Shown: piece after piece, positions 1 to 6,389 of the stretch | Layout of the letters: each line of letters opens with the position of its first letter | Numbering within the stretch: position 1 is the first letter of the stretch | Assembly (NCBI GenBank): GCA_003597945.1 | Contig: QZJS01000018.1 | Span: forward strand, 1-43,083 | Direction: 5' to 3' | Origin: Desulfobacteraceae bacterium | GTDB taxonomy: Bacteria > Desulfobacterota > Desulfobacteria > Desulfobacterales > Desulfosalsimonadaceae | Length of the DNA stretch: 43,083 bases | The notes under the pieces: generated by a model | Database searches by the model: none | Told to the model about the DNA's origin: nothing | Seen by the model: the letters and a program-made list of their open reading frames with translations, nothing else | Made by a program: the position numbers and the translations under genes

Positions 1-1
1 C

Positions 2-1045
2 ATCTATGAAAAAATCGCCCCGGTTCTTTCGATTTTTGAGCGCAAAATTCCTTATGCGGAACAAGCCCGGGAGCAGGATGTCCGTGATGAGACCTTTGAC
101 GTCATCCTGCTGGGCCTGGGGAGTTTCGGCAATAATATCGCCCGGCGCCTGATCAGCCGGGGCCGCCGGGTCCTGGGAGTGGATTTCGACCCCCAGGTGG
201 TGGCCCGGTGGCGGGAAAACGGATATGCCGCCCTCTACGGCGATATCGAGGACCCGGATCTTTTTGAACACCTGCCGTTGCGGGATGCCGGGTGGGTGGT
301 TTCCGCCATGCCCATCCGGGAAGGGAGCATCACGTTTATCCGTCGGCTGCGGGAGGCCGGATACAAGGGAAAAGTGGCCGCCACCGTGGAAACCGAGGGG
401 GAAGAGGTCTTGTGCCGGCTGGCGGGCGGGGCCGGTGAAGCCGGGGATGATGCCGCGCTGTGCCGGGCCGCGGGCGCGGATTTGATATTGCGACCTTTTG
501 AGGATGCGGCGGACCAGGCAGCCGACGCCCTGACCGCGGCCTCCGAGCTTCTTCAGAAACAGGTTCCCTGGCCGGTTTCCATGGAAGAGGTCCGCTTGCG
601 GCCGGGCTCCCTGCTGTGCGGAAAGCGTTTAAAAGACATCGCCCTGCGCTCGGAGACCGGCGCCAGCATTGTCGCGGTGAGCCGGGCCGGCCGGAGTTAT
701 TTCGACCTGACGCCGGATTTTCAGCTTTTTCCCTGGGATCACCTGGTGATCGCCGGCGAGCCCGACAGCCTGGGCCGGGCCCGGAAATACCTGAGCCGCA
801 CCAGGACCCAGGATCGGGCCACGGACGATATCAATCCCTCTCTGGCATTAGACATGATCGAATTAAAAGAAGATTCCGCCTGGATCGGCAAAACCCCGGC
901 GGAACTGGATTTGCGCAAAACCCACGGCATCAGCATTATCGCCCTGAAACGGGGCGATCAAAACATCACGGCCCCGGACAGCCGGATCCGCCTGGAATCC
1001 GGCGACACGCTGTTTGTCATCCGGGGCCGGGAGGCCGACGGATAG
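2..1045 (+). CDS. Kef/CPA2-type cation:proton antiporter, C-terminal cytoplasmic part (5' truncated by window)
   Basis: The reading frame is open from the first bases, so only the last ~347 residues are visible and the start lies outside. The visible part begins with a linker (IYEKIAPVLSIFERK) of the kind that follows the last membrane helix of CPA2 antiporters. A Rossmann RCK_N/TrkA-N domain follows, with the glycine motif LGLGSFGNNIARRL near visible residue 36 and an acidic residue ending the next strand (VLGVDFD). Two TrkA-C-like beta-rich domains then follow, around nt 575-795 and nt 845-1035. In the family the RCK domains bind nucleotides or ions and gate K+ (or Na+)/H+ exchange at the inner membrane. 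The membrane domain is not in the window, so ion choice cannot be judged. A stand-alone TrkA-like protein is less likely because sequence continues upstream of the Rossmann fold. Confidence 0.8.
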   Translation: MYEKIAPVLSIFERKIPYAEQAREQDVRDETFDVILLGLGSFGNNIARRLISRGRRVLGVDFDPQVVARWRENGYAALYGDIEDPDLFEHLPLRDAGWVVSAMPIREGSITFIRRLREAGYKGKVAATVETEGEEVLCRLAGGAGEAGDDAALCRAAGADLILRPFEDAADQAADALTAASELLQKQVPWPVSMEEVRLRPGSLLCGKRLKDIALRSETGASIVAVSRAGRSYFDLTPDFQLFPWDHLVIAGEPDSLGRARKYLSRTRTQDRATDDINPSLALDMIELKEDSAWIGKTPAELDLRKTHGISIIALKRGDQNITAPDSRIRLESGDTLFVIRGREADG

Positions 1046-1090
1046 TTCCAATTCGCATTACGCGGCATCTTTGTTGCAACGCCAATTTAC

Positions 1091-1315
1091 CTACTTCTCT
1101 TCATATGCGGCGGCAAACTCGTCAACGGAAATACCGGCCTGCCGTATGGCATTTTTGAGCGTTCCAACAGCAAGGTTTTTATGCCGGGGAATAACGCATC
1201 CTTTGTTTTCTTTGCGCATCACGACATGGCTGCCTTTTTGTCGAGCCTCATAAAAACCAAGTTTTTTAAAAATTTTGATGGCCTGATCCCCGGAAATCCT
1301 CGGCAATTCAGGCAT
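1091..1315 (-). CDS. hicA: HicA-family mRNA interferase toxin
   Basis: This 74-residue protein has the small dsRBD-like HicA fold: a first helix (SGDQAIKIFKKLGF), then the strand carrying the catalytic histidine in KGSHVVMR (His30), then IPRHKNLAVGTLKNAIRQAG and a closing helix. In the family HicA cleaves mRNA in a ribosome-independent manner and is held inactive by HicB. The length is typical. The start overlaps the end of hicB by 8 bp on the same strand, so the two are probably translationally coupled. The order is antitoxin first, toxin second, unlike the classical hicA-hicB order of E. coli. Confidence 0.88.
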   Translation of the reverse strand: MPELPRISGDQAIKIFKKLGFYEARQKGSHVVMRKENKGCVIPRHKNLAVGTLKNAIRQAGISVDEFAAAYEEK

Positions 1316-1514
1316 GAGCAGGCACCTCGAAGGTGGTCAGAATCGGGCGGCAGGTTTGTTCAATGGGGAACTCTTCCAAATACAATTCTGTCGCTTCCTG
1401 AAGATTTTTTAGGGCTTCTTCAAACGTCTCTCCCTGGCTGGCTGTTCCGACTTCGGGGCATAATGCTACATAAAGATCGTCTTCTTTATGCACCACAGCA
1501 GTAAATATCTTCAT
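1308..1514 (-). CDS. hicB: HicB-family antitoxin, short form
   Basis: The 68 residues form the partial RNase-H-like HicB fold: MKIFTAVVHKEDDLYVALCPE, then the SQGETFEEALKNLQEATELY helix. The family binds and neutralises HicA. This is a short HicB that ends right after the core fold and lacks the C-terminal HTH or ribbon-helix-helix DNA-binding domain of longer HicB proteins (about 110-140 residues). Autoregulation would therefore need another protein. It lies immediately upstream of and overlaps hicA. A decayed XRE-type regulator lies further upstream on the same strand. Upstream of the ATG the sequence GGTGAACGT could serve as a ribosome site. Confidence 0.85.
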   Translation of the reverse strand: MKIFTAVVHKEDDLYVALCPEVGTASQGETFEEALKNLQEATELYLEEFPIEQTCRPILTTFEVPAHA

Positions 1515-1536
1515 ACGTTCACCTCATTGCCGGTTT

Positions 1537-1740
1537 TTAATCATGGACAAGCTCCTCAAACTTTCGGCGCTTAATAAAGGCATATAGAAGGGGAACCATC
1601 GTTTCCTGATCTTTTTCAGGAAGGTCGTTGATTTCCTTCAACCGGCGCAAAAGTTTTTGATTTTTTTTACCGACAGCCGCCCTAAAACAGAAGGGATACG
1701 TTATGCCGCTGTCAGCTACACAAGAAGAAATTAGCGCATA
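1537..1740 (-). pseudogene. Remnant of an XRE-family regulator (C-terminal part only)
   Basis: On the minus strand, translation ending at the TAA at 1537-1539 reads KLLRRLKEINDLPEKDQETM followed by a helix ending in RRKFEELVHD. This resembles the segment that follows the helix-turn-helix in many small XRE/Cro regulators (typically a LPEKDR..L..LIDAFI pattern). The frame is open back to a TGA at 1741-1743 but holds no ATG or GTG, and a run of eight T (1661-1668) interrupts it just before the recognisable part. No DNA-binding helices are visible. I infer a truncated gene that may once have regulated the adjacent hicBA operon. The family assignment rests on a short stretch and is moderate. Confidence 0.45.
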
Positions 1741-1934
1741 TCAGGAAAAAGTACAAAAGAATATTTTTTTTAAATCCTGGCGCCGTCATCTACACCTTTG
1801 GAAAGCCCGGAAAAAATCCTTGCCTCTCCGGGCGTTAGCGGTTAAGGAGATATTCTTTGTTAATCAGGTTTCTATTTTTCAAGTCTCTATTTTCCGCGGC
1901 CTGGCCGCCTTAGCTGTTTAAGGAATCAAATAAT
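1741..1934. other. Leader region upstream of rdgC
   Basis: No convincing gene is seen here. A 7-bp perfect stem (GCCCGGA at 1805-1811, TCCGGGC at 1827-1833) and a small GC hairpin near 1896-1908 (GCGGC/GCCGC) precede the rdgC ribosome site AAGGA at about 1920-1924. They could be a weak terminator or part of the rdgC leader. An open frame at 1703-1921 encodes a low-complexity peptide that I do not accept as a gene. Confidence 0.3.
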
Positions 1935-2564
1935 ATGAGTTTGTTATCGTCAAGCGTATCCATCTCTCGTTACCGGGTGACGGGCAAGCTGCCCGAAGCC
2001 GCTCTGGAATATGTGCGGGAGGCATTGAAGCAAAACGCCGTCCGGGATATCGACAATGATCCCGTGGAGCAGAGCGTGGGATGGACCCCGCTGGAAACTC
2101 CGTTTCAGCCGGATTTTGAGGCCGCATCCATTGTTTACGGCACGGCCTTTGTGTTTTCCCTGCGCATGGACAAAAAAACCGTTCCCGCAAAGATCCTGAA
2201 GAAACATCTGGAGACTGCCGTTGCCGGCCGTCTGGCCAAAACCGAGCGCAATGCCTTGTCGCGTATGGAAAAAGCCGAGCTAAAGGAAGAAGTTTTCCGC
2301 CGACTTCTGGTCCGGATGCCGGCCGTGCCCCATGTTTATGACCTGGTATGGCATTACGAGACCGACGATCTCTGGTTTTTTTCCAACCTCAAGGCTGCCA
2401 ACGAAGCCCTTGAAACTCTGTTCACCAAATCCTTCAAGATTTCCATTGTTCGTATGTTTCCTTATACCGCGGCGGAGCATCTCTGTGATCTGAAATCCCA
2501 TGAAAAAGATGTGCTGATGAAACTGTCGGCCGTGCCTATGCAGGAAGGAGGCGGTCATGCTTGA
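1935..2564 (+). CDS. rdgC: RdgC-like recombination-associated protein, short form
   Basis: The 209-residue product begins MSLLSSSVSISRYRVTGKL and carries the RdgC hallmarks GWTPLETPFQPDFEAAS (~50-66), FVFSLRMDKKTVPAKILKKH (~72-91) and WFFSNLKAANEALETLFTKS (~146-165). E. coli RdgC is about 300 residues and forms a ring-shaped dimer on double-stranded DNA that modulates RecA. This version lacks roughly the last third, as do relatives I know from Desulfobacterota. The gene overlaps the next one by 8 bp, so the partner is probably made in step with it. The start has AAGGA 9-13 bases upstream. Family membership is clear; the biochemical role of the short form is inferred. Confidence 0.85.
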   Translation: MSLLSSSVSISRYRVTGKLPEAALEYVREALKQNAVRDIDNDPVEQSVGWTPLETPFQPDFEAASIVYGTAFVFSLRMDKKTVPAKILKKHLETAVAGRLAKTERNALSRMEKAELKEEVFRRLLVRMPAVPHVYDLVWHYETDDLWFFSNLKAANEALETLFTKSFKISIVRMFPYTAAEHLCDLKSHEKDVLMKLSAVPMQEGGGHA

Positions 2565-3084
2565 TATATCCGTGGCTTATAACCGCTACAAGTTCCTGGG
2601 GCATGAGTTTCTCACCTGGCTCTGGTTCATGATCGATACCGATAAAGAAAATCTGACGGAAGGCATCACCGATCTGACCGATATTTATGTCGGCAGCCGG
2701 GTGGTCCTGGAAAACAGCAGCCATAATCGGGATGAGACCATTACCATAAAAGGCGACGGCGCGGGTTTTGAGGAGGGGGTGACGGCCCTGAAAAAAGGAG
2801 CCAAGGTGACCGAAATCAGCCTGGTGGCCACCATTGGCGACGGAGAGTGGCGGTTTCATCTCAAGGGGGAAAGTCTTAACATCAGCAGCCTGAAACCGCC
2901 GGAAACCGGCCGGATCGAATCCCCGGACGAAATGGAGGGCGCGGTCCTGGAGAAAATTTTTCTCTGCGAAAAGGCCCTGTCCCTGGTTTACGCCCTTTAT
3001 GGAAAATTTGTCCGGCGGCGGGTGTCGTCGGACTGGCAGTCAAAGGAAACCGGCCGCATGGCGGCATGGATCGCCGCGGCGTAA
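2557..3084 (+). CDS. Conserved unknown protein coupled to RdgC
   Basis: I do not recognise a named domain in this 175-residue protein. It starts MLDISVAYNRYKFLGHEFLT, contains an acidic-to-hydrophobic N-terminal part (LTWLWFMIDTDKENLTEG) and strands such as GEWRFHLKGESLNISSL near the middle, then a C-terminal helix with LSLVYALYGKFVRRRVSSDW. There is no signal peptide or clear membrane helix. Its start sits 8 bp inside rdgC with AGGAGG at 2545-2550, a strong ribosome site, so the two genes form one operon. Since this RdgC lacks the C-terminal third of the E. coli protein, a role as its partner is possible, but that is inference from position alone. Confidence 0.75.
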   Translation: MLDISVAYNRYKFLGHEFLTWLWFMIDTDKENLTEGITDLTDIYVGSRVVLENSSHNRDETITIKGDGAGFEEGVTALKKGAKVTEISLVATIGDGEWRFHLKGESLNISSLKPPETGRIESPDEMEGAVLEKIFLCEKALSLVYALYGKFVRRRVSSDWQSKETGRMAAWIAAA

Positions 3085-3096
3085 AGGTGAATCGGA

Positions 3097-3294
3097 AATC
3101 TGATGCACCGGTAAAAGCCGGATTTTTCGCTTCGAGAGTCTTTCGGGGGTCGCGATGTTCGCGGATGCCCAATGGCAAAAACTCGGCGCAAGCGCCTCAA
3201 ACAGTTTGCCATTCTTAACGCATCCGCGAAAATCGCTTGTTCCCCCGAAATCCACGATCTCGCTCAAAATCGACTTTTACCGGTGCATCAGATT
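3097..3294 (+). repeat. R1 palindromic element, copy 1
   Basis: The element is a long imperfect palindrome. The outermost arms, 3097-3120 and 3271-3294, are 24 bp with one mismatch (AATCTGATGCACCGGTAAAA at the left). Inside lies a core (3119-3269) shared with copy 2 at 4117-4268, with about ten differences. The core itself folds: TTCGCGGATG/CATCCGCGAA, AATGGCAAA/TTTGCCATT and GGCGC/GCGCC around an AA tip, plus CTTTCGGGGG against CCCCCGAAA further out. The copy lies between the rdgC operon and mntP, which converge. No coding frame in it looks real. Confidence 0.85.
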
Positions 3295-3302
3295 ATAAGC
3301 TG

Positions 3303-3430
3303 TTTCAAAACCTCAGATCAGGTTCGATGGCAAGGCGCGGGCCAATGAAAAAGCGGAGCATATTCTTAATATGTGAGCATTTTGAAGAGGCCCGCAACGC
3401 AGCCATCGGGCCTCAGATGGGGTTTTGAAA
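3303..3430 (+). repeat. R2 palindromic element, copy 1
   Basis: A ~128-bp imperfect palindrome with perfect 10-bp ends, TTTCAAAACC (3303-3312) and GGTTTTGAAA (3421-3430). The arms continue imperfectly through CTCAGATCAGGTTCGATGGC versus GCCATCGGGCCTCAGATGG, and the centre has GCATATTC..AATATGTG. The second half recurs almost unchanged in inverse orientation at 42991-43083, and a diverged copy is at about 16368-16492. It starts 8 bp after R1 copy 1, in the gap between two converging operons, so a role as a two-way terminator is possible. Confidence 0.8.
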
Positions 3431-3441
3431 TGGCATTCAGA

Positions 3442-4002
3442 TTAGGCCGCCAGGTGGGACACGAGGATTTTAAGGCCGATGAAGATAAGGATCACGCCGC
3501 CGACAACGGCCATGCGGGGTCCGAGTTTTTTACCGAAATACCGGCCGGCCCGGATGCCGATGACCGACATGGCCGCCGTGACCAGGCCGATGATGACGCA
3601 GGGATACCAGATGGACACGTTTATCATGGCCAGGCTCAGGCCAACGGCCAGGGCATCGATGCTGGTGGCCACCGACAGCAGGACCAGGCTGGCGCCCCGG
3701 GACGGGTCGGCCGAAAAGGTTTCCGTATCGGTTTGAATGGCCGAATGAATCATGCGGCCGCCGACGAAAGCGAGCAGGCCGAAGGCGATCCAGTGATCCA
3801 CCGCGGAAATCAGGTGGGCCACGGTGATGCCCGCGGCCCAGCCGATAACCGGCATGAAGGCCTGAAACAGCCCGAAATGAAAGGAAAGCCGGAAAACAGC
3901 CCGTTTCCCCTCAAGCTTGCCGGAGGTGCCGGCGGCTACGGATACGGCAAAGGCGTCCATGGCCAGGCCCACGGCGATCATCATAATTTCAAACAGGTTC
4001 AT
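3442..4002 (-). CDS. mntP: MntP-family manganese efflux pump
   Basis: The 186-residue product has six predicted membrane helices in two repeats, each with the family's acidic signature: GLAMDAFAVSVAAG (Asp16) and VATSIDALAVGLSLA (Asp116). MntP exports Mn2+ across the inner membrane and protects against manganese excess. The frame is open upstream to 4176, but those extra residues are encoded by the R1 repeat and its flank; the family N-terminus MNLFEIMMIAVGL matches the ATG at 4000-4002, which I chose. The Shine-Dalgarno is weak. I looked for a yybP-ykoY manganese riboswitch in the leader and could not recognise one. Confidence 0.85.
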   Translation of the reverse strand: MNLFEIMMIAVGLAMDAFAVSVAAGTSGKLEGKRAVFRLSFHFGLFQAFMPVIGWAAGITVAHLISAVDHWIAFGLLAFVGGRMIHSAIQTDTETFSADPSRGASLVLLSVATSIDALAVGLSLAMINVSIWYPCVIIGLVTAAMSVIGIRAGRYFGKKLGPRMAVVGGVILIFIGLKILVSHLAA

Positions 4003-4097
4003 AGGGATATTATCCGGAAGAGCAAATGGCTTTTGATTCCGTGAATACGCCATCGGATGTCCGGATTCAAGCGCTTTGTCGGATTGAGCATAATTTG

Positions 4098-4295
4098 TTG
4101 ACAGCCCGTGAAAATTCGGATTTTTCGCTTCGAGAGTCTTTCGGGGGCCGCGATTTCCCCGGATGCTGAATGGCAAAAACTCGGCGCAAGCGCCTCAAAC
4201 AGTTTGCCATTCTAAACGCATCCGCGAAAATCGCTTTTTCCCCCCGAAATCCACGATCTCGCTCAAAACCAAATTTTCACGGGCTCATCGATAAT
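4098..4295 (+). promoter_or_regulatory. Possible thiolase promoter split by R1 copy 2
   Basis: A perfect -35 hexamer TTGACA (4098-4103) directly abuts the left arm of R1 copy 2, and a 5/6 match to the -10 box, GATAAT (4290-4295), follows 4 bp after the right arm. If the core and one arm were absent, the spacer would be the 13-bp arm plus CATC, exactly 17 bp. A start near 4302 would then fit the ribosome site AAGGAG at 4314-4319 and the ATG at 4327. That this was a working promoter before insertion is inference. Confidence 0.35.
4103..4285 (+). repeat. R1 palindromic element, copy 2
   Basis: The core at 4117-4268 matches the core of copy 1 closely, including GGCGCAAGCGCC and the TTTCGGGGG/CCCCCGAAA pair. 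The outer arms are 14 bp (AGCCCGTGAAAATT at 4103-4116, AATTTTCACGGGCT at 4272-4285). They match each other perfectly as inverted repeats but are unrelated to the arms of copy 1. The element fills most of the divergent gap between mntP and the thiolase gene, and its left half also supplies the spurious upstream extension of the mntP frame. Confidence 0.85.
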
Positions 4296-4326
4296 GACAC
4301 ATTCAAAGATATCAAGGAGACGCGAC

Positions 4327-5577
4327 ATGAAGGAAGTGGTAATCGTTTCAGCATGCCGGACGGCCATCGGGGCCTTCGGCGGAACACTGAAGGACTTGAA
4401 TGCCGCCACCCTGGCCGGCGTGGTCATGAAGGAAGCGGTAAAGCGGGCCGGAATCGATCCGGCAATCATTGATGACGTTCGTTTCGGATGCTGCATGGAT
4501 CCCACCGACACCCTGAACGTGACCCGGGTGGGCGCGCTTCTGGCGGGAATTCCCGACACCGTTCCGGCGGTCACCATCAACCGGGTCTGCATTTCCGGCA
4601 TGGAGGCCACCCTTTCAGGCATGGCCATGATCCAGGCCGGAATGGCCGACGTTATTCTTTCCGGCGGCGTCGAACACATGTCTTCCGCGCCGTATGAAGT
4701 CCCGGCGGCCCGCTGGGGATGCCGGCTCCAGGACCAGGTGTTCGTGGATTCGGTGATCCGTCGTCTTCATTGCGGTTCCCATGTGATCCCCTTTGCCGCG
4801 GGCGGGCCCGTGGACGCCACAAAGGAACCCGCCTCCATGTTTGTGGGCAAACCCTATATCATGGGTCATACGGCCGAATTTATCGCCCAGATGGAAGATA
4901 TCAGCCGCCAGGAGATGGACGAAGTGGCCCTGCGCAGCCACAACAACGCGGAACGGGCCACCAAGGAAGGGGATTTCGCCGACGAGATCGTGCCCGTGCC
5001 GGTGCCCCAGCGGAAAAAAGATCCTATCATGTTCGACAAGGACGAGCATTTCCGGCCGGGCATGACCATGGCGGACTTGCAGAAACTGCCGGCGGCCTTT
5101 GTTCCCAAGATCGGCAAGGTCACCGCGGGCAATTCTTCCGGCATCAACGACGGGGCCACCGCCATGATCATCATGTCGGCGGATAAGGCCAAAGAATTGG
5201 GTCTGACCCCCATGGCCCGGATCAAGGCCACGGGCAAAGGGGCCTGCCATCCTTCCATCATGGGGCTTTCCCCGGTGCCGGCGGTCAATGATCTGCTGAA
5301 AAAAAGCGCCTATAAACTGGCTGATTTTGAATTGATCGAACTCAATGAAGCCTTCGCGGCCCAGTACCTGGGATGTGAAAAACAGCTCGGCCTGAACCGG
5401 GAAATCACCAACGTGAACGGCTCCGGCATCGGTTTAGGGCACCCGGTGGGCTCCACCGGCGCGCGCATCATGGTTTCGCTGCTTTATGCCATGCGAAAAC
5501 GGGGCAAGAACCTGGGAATGGCGACCCTGTGCGGCGGCGGCGGGATTTCCATGGCGACGGTGATTGAGATTATTTAG
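4327..5577 (+). CDS. Thiolase (acetyl-CoA C-acetyltransferase family)
   Basis: This 416-residue enzyme has all thiolase landmarks: nucleophile Cys88 in NRVCISGMEA, His372 in GHPVGSTGAR and Cys402 in LCGGGG, with NEAF before them. It joins two acetyl-CoA or cleaves 3-ketoacyl-CoA in the cytoplasm. It is ~25 residues longer than usual because of an expanded loop region around residues 125-165 (the DSVIRRLHCGSHVIPFAAGG segment). I placed the start at MKEVVIVSACRT, where AAGGAG sits 7 bp upstream; an in-frame ATG at 4294 adds residues absent from the family. thiM follows after 2 bp. Physiologically it may serve fatty-acid or butyrate turnover together with fadNA, but that is inferred. Confidence 0.85.
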   Translation: MKEVVIVSACRTAIGAFGGTLKDLNAATLAGVVMKEAVKRAGIDPAIIDDVRFGCCMDPTDTLNVTRVGALLAGIPDTVPAVTINRVCISGMEATLSGMAMIQAGMADVILSGGVEHMSSAPYEVPAARWGCRLQDQVFVDSVIRRLHCGSHVIPFAAGGPVDATKEPASMFVGKPYIMGHTAEFIAQMEDISRQEMDEVALRSHNNAERATKEGDFADEIVPVPVPQRKKDPIMFDKDEHFRPGMTMADLQKLPAAFVPKIGKVTAGNSSGINDGATAMIIMSADKAKELGLTPMARIKATGKGACHPSIMGLSPVPAVNDLLKKSAYKLADFELIELNEAFAAQYLGCEKQLGLNREITNVNGSGIGLGHPVGSTGARIMVSLLYAMRKRGKNLGMATLCGGGGISMATVIEII

Positions 5578-5579
5578 AA

Positions 5580-6389
5580 ATGGATATTAAAACCCATACG
5601 GCGGACCTGCTTGCCGGTATCCGAAAGACCTCGCCCCTGGTGCACAACATCACCAATTTCGTGGTGATGAATTCGTCGGCCAATATCCTGCTGGCCATAG
5701 GCGCGTCACCGGTCATGGCCCACTGCAGGACCGAGGTTGCGGAAATGGCGTCTCTGGCCCACGCCCTGGTGGTCAATATCGGCACCCTGGATGAGCAGTG
5801 GGTGGCATCCATGATTTTGGCAGCCCAAACGGCCAATAAAAGAAATATCCCCGTGATCCTTGATCCGGTGGGGGCCGGGGCCACAAGGCTGCGAACGGAG
5901 ATGGCGCAAAAAATCATGGCTGAGGCGAAAATATCGGTCCTGCGGGGCAATGCTTCGGAAATTCTTTCTCTGAGATCCTCAGATGTGAAGACGCGGGGGG
6001 TGGATTCTTCCCTGGCCATGAGTCGGGAGGTGGCCGACACCGCCATGTCCATGGCCAGGGAAATGGATTGCATTGTCGCGATTTCAGGAGAAAAAGATAG
6101 TATTACCGACGGCGGCCGCATGTTTTTCGTGTCAAACGGTCATCCGCTTATGACCCGGGTGACCGGCATCGGGTGCGGCTTGAGCGCCGTGACCGCGGCC
6201 TTCTGCGCCGCGGCCGAAGGCGATTTGCTTGCCGCCGTGGCCGGGGCCCATGGATATTACGGGCTGTGCGGCGATCTGGCGATAAAAGTCAGCAACCGGC
6301 CCGGAAGTTTTTTCACCGCGTTCCTGGATATGCTTTACACGGCCGGTCCGGAGGACATCCATGCGGGTCTGAAGGTGGATGCATCATGA
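5580..6389 (+). CDS. thiM: Hydroxyethylthiazole kinase
   Basis: The 269-residue protein carries the ribokinase-like ThiM motifs: VHNITN (21-26), LDPVGAGATRLR (94-105), RGNASEI (122-128) and the C-terminal GIGCGLSA, where Cys199 matches the catalytic cysteine of the family. ThiM phosphorylates 4-methyl-5-(2-hydroxyethyl)thiazole with ATP so that it can be joined to HMP-PP in thiamine salvage. The start lies 2 bp after the thiolase stop, so it is almost certainly co-transcribed with it and leaves no room for its own TPP riboswitch. No thiD or thiE is nearby. Its stop codon overlaps that of the converging nadA by 6 bp. Confidence 0.92.
   Translation: MDIKTHTADLLAGIRKTSPLVHNITNFVVMNSSANILLAIGASPVMAHCRTEVAEMASLAHALVVNIGTLDEQWVASMILAAQTANKRNIPVILDPVGAGATRLRTEMAQKIMAEAKISVLRGNASEILSLRSSDVKTRGVDSSLAMSREVADTAMSMAREMDCIVAISGEKDSITDGGRMFFVSNGHPLMTRVTGIGCGLSAVTAAFCAAAEGDLLAAVAGAHGYYGLCGDLAIKVSNRPGSFFTAFLDMLYTAGPEDIHAGLKVDAS

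Noticed and set aside
1703..1921. Possible 72-codon gene before rdgC
   Set aside because: No ribosome site, low-complexity translation with a repeated short peptide, and overlap with the minus-strand regulator remnant.
3373..4044. Open frame of 223 codons on the plus strand opposite mntP
   Set aside because: mntP has clear membrane repeats and both key aspartates; the opposite frame is His/Gly/Asp-rich shadow sequence.
4003..4176. N-terminal extension of mntP
   Set aside because: The extra 58 residues come from the R1 repeat and its flank; similar translation (RKTLEAKNP) appears at the other R1 copy in a non-coding place.
4003..4326. yybP-ykoY manganese riboswitch ahead of mntP
   Set aside because: I could not find the conserved loop motifs; the structured DNA here is the R1 element, which also occurs away from mntP.
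5500..5580. TPP riboswitch before thiM
   Set aside because: There are only 2 bp between the thiolase stop and the thiM start, so no leader exists.
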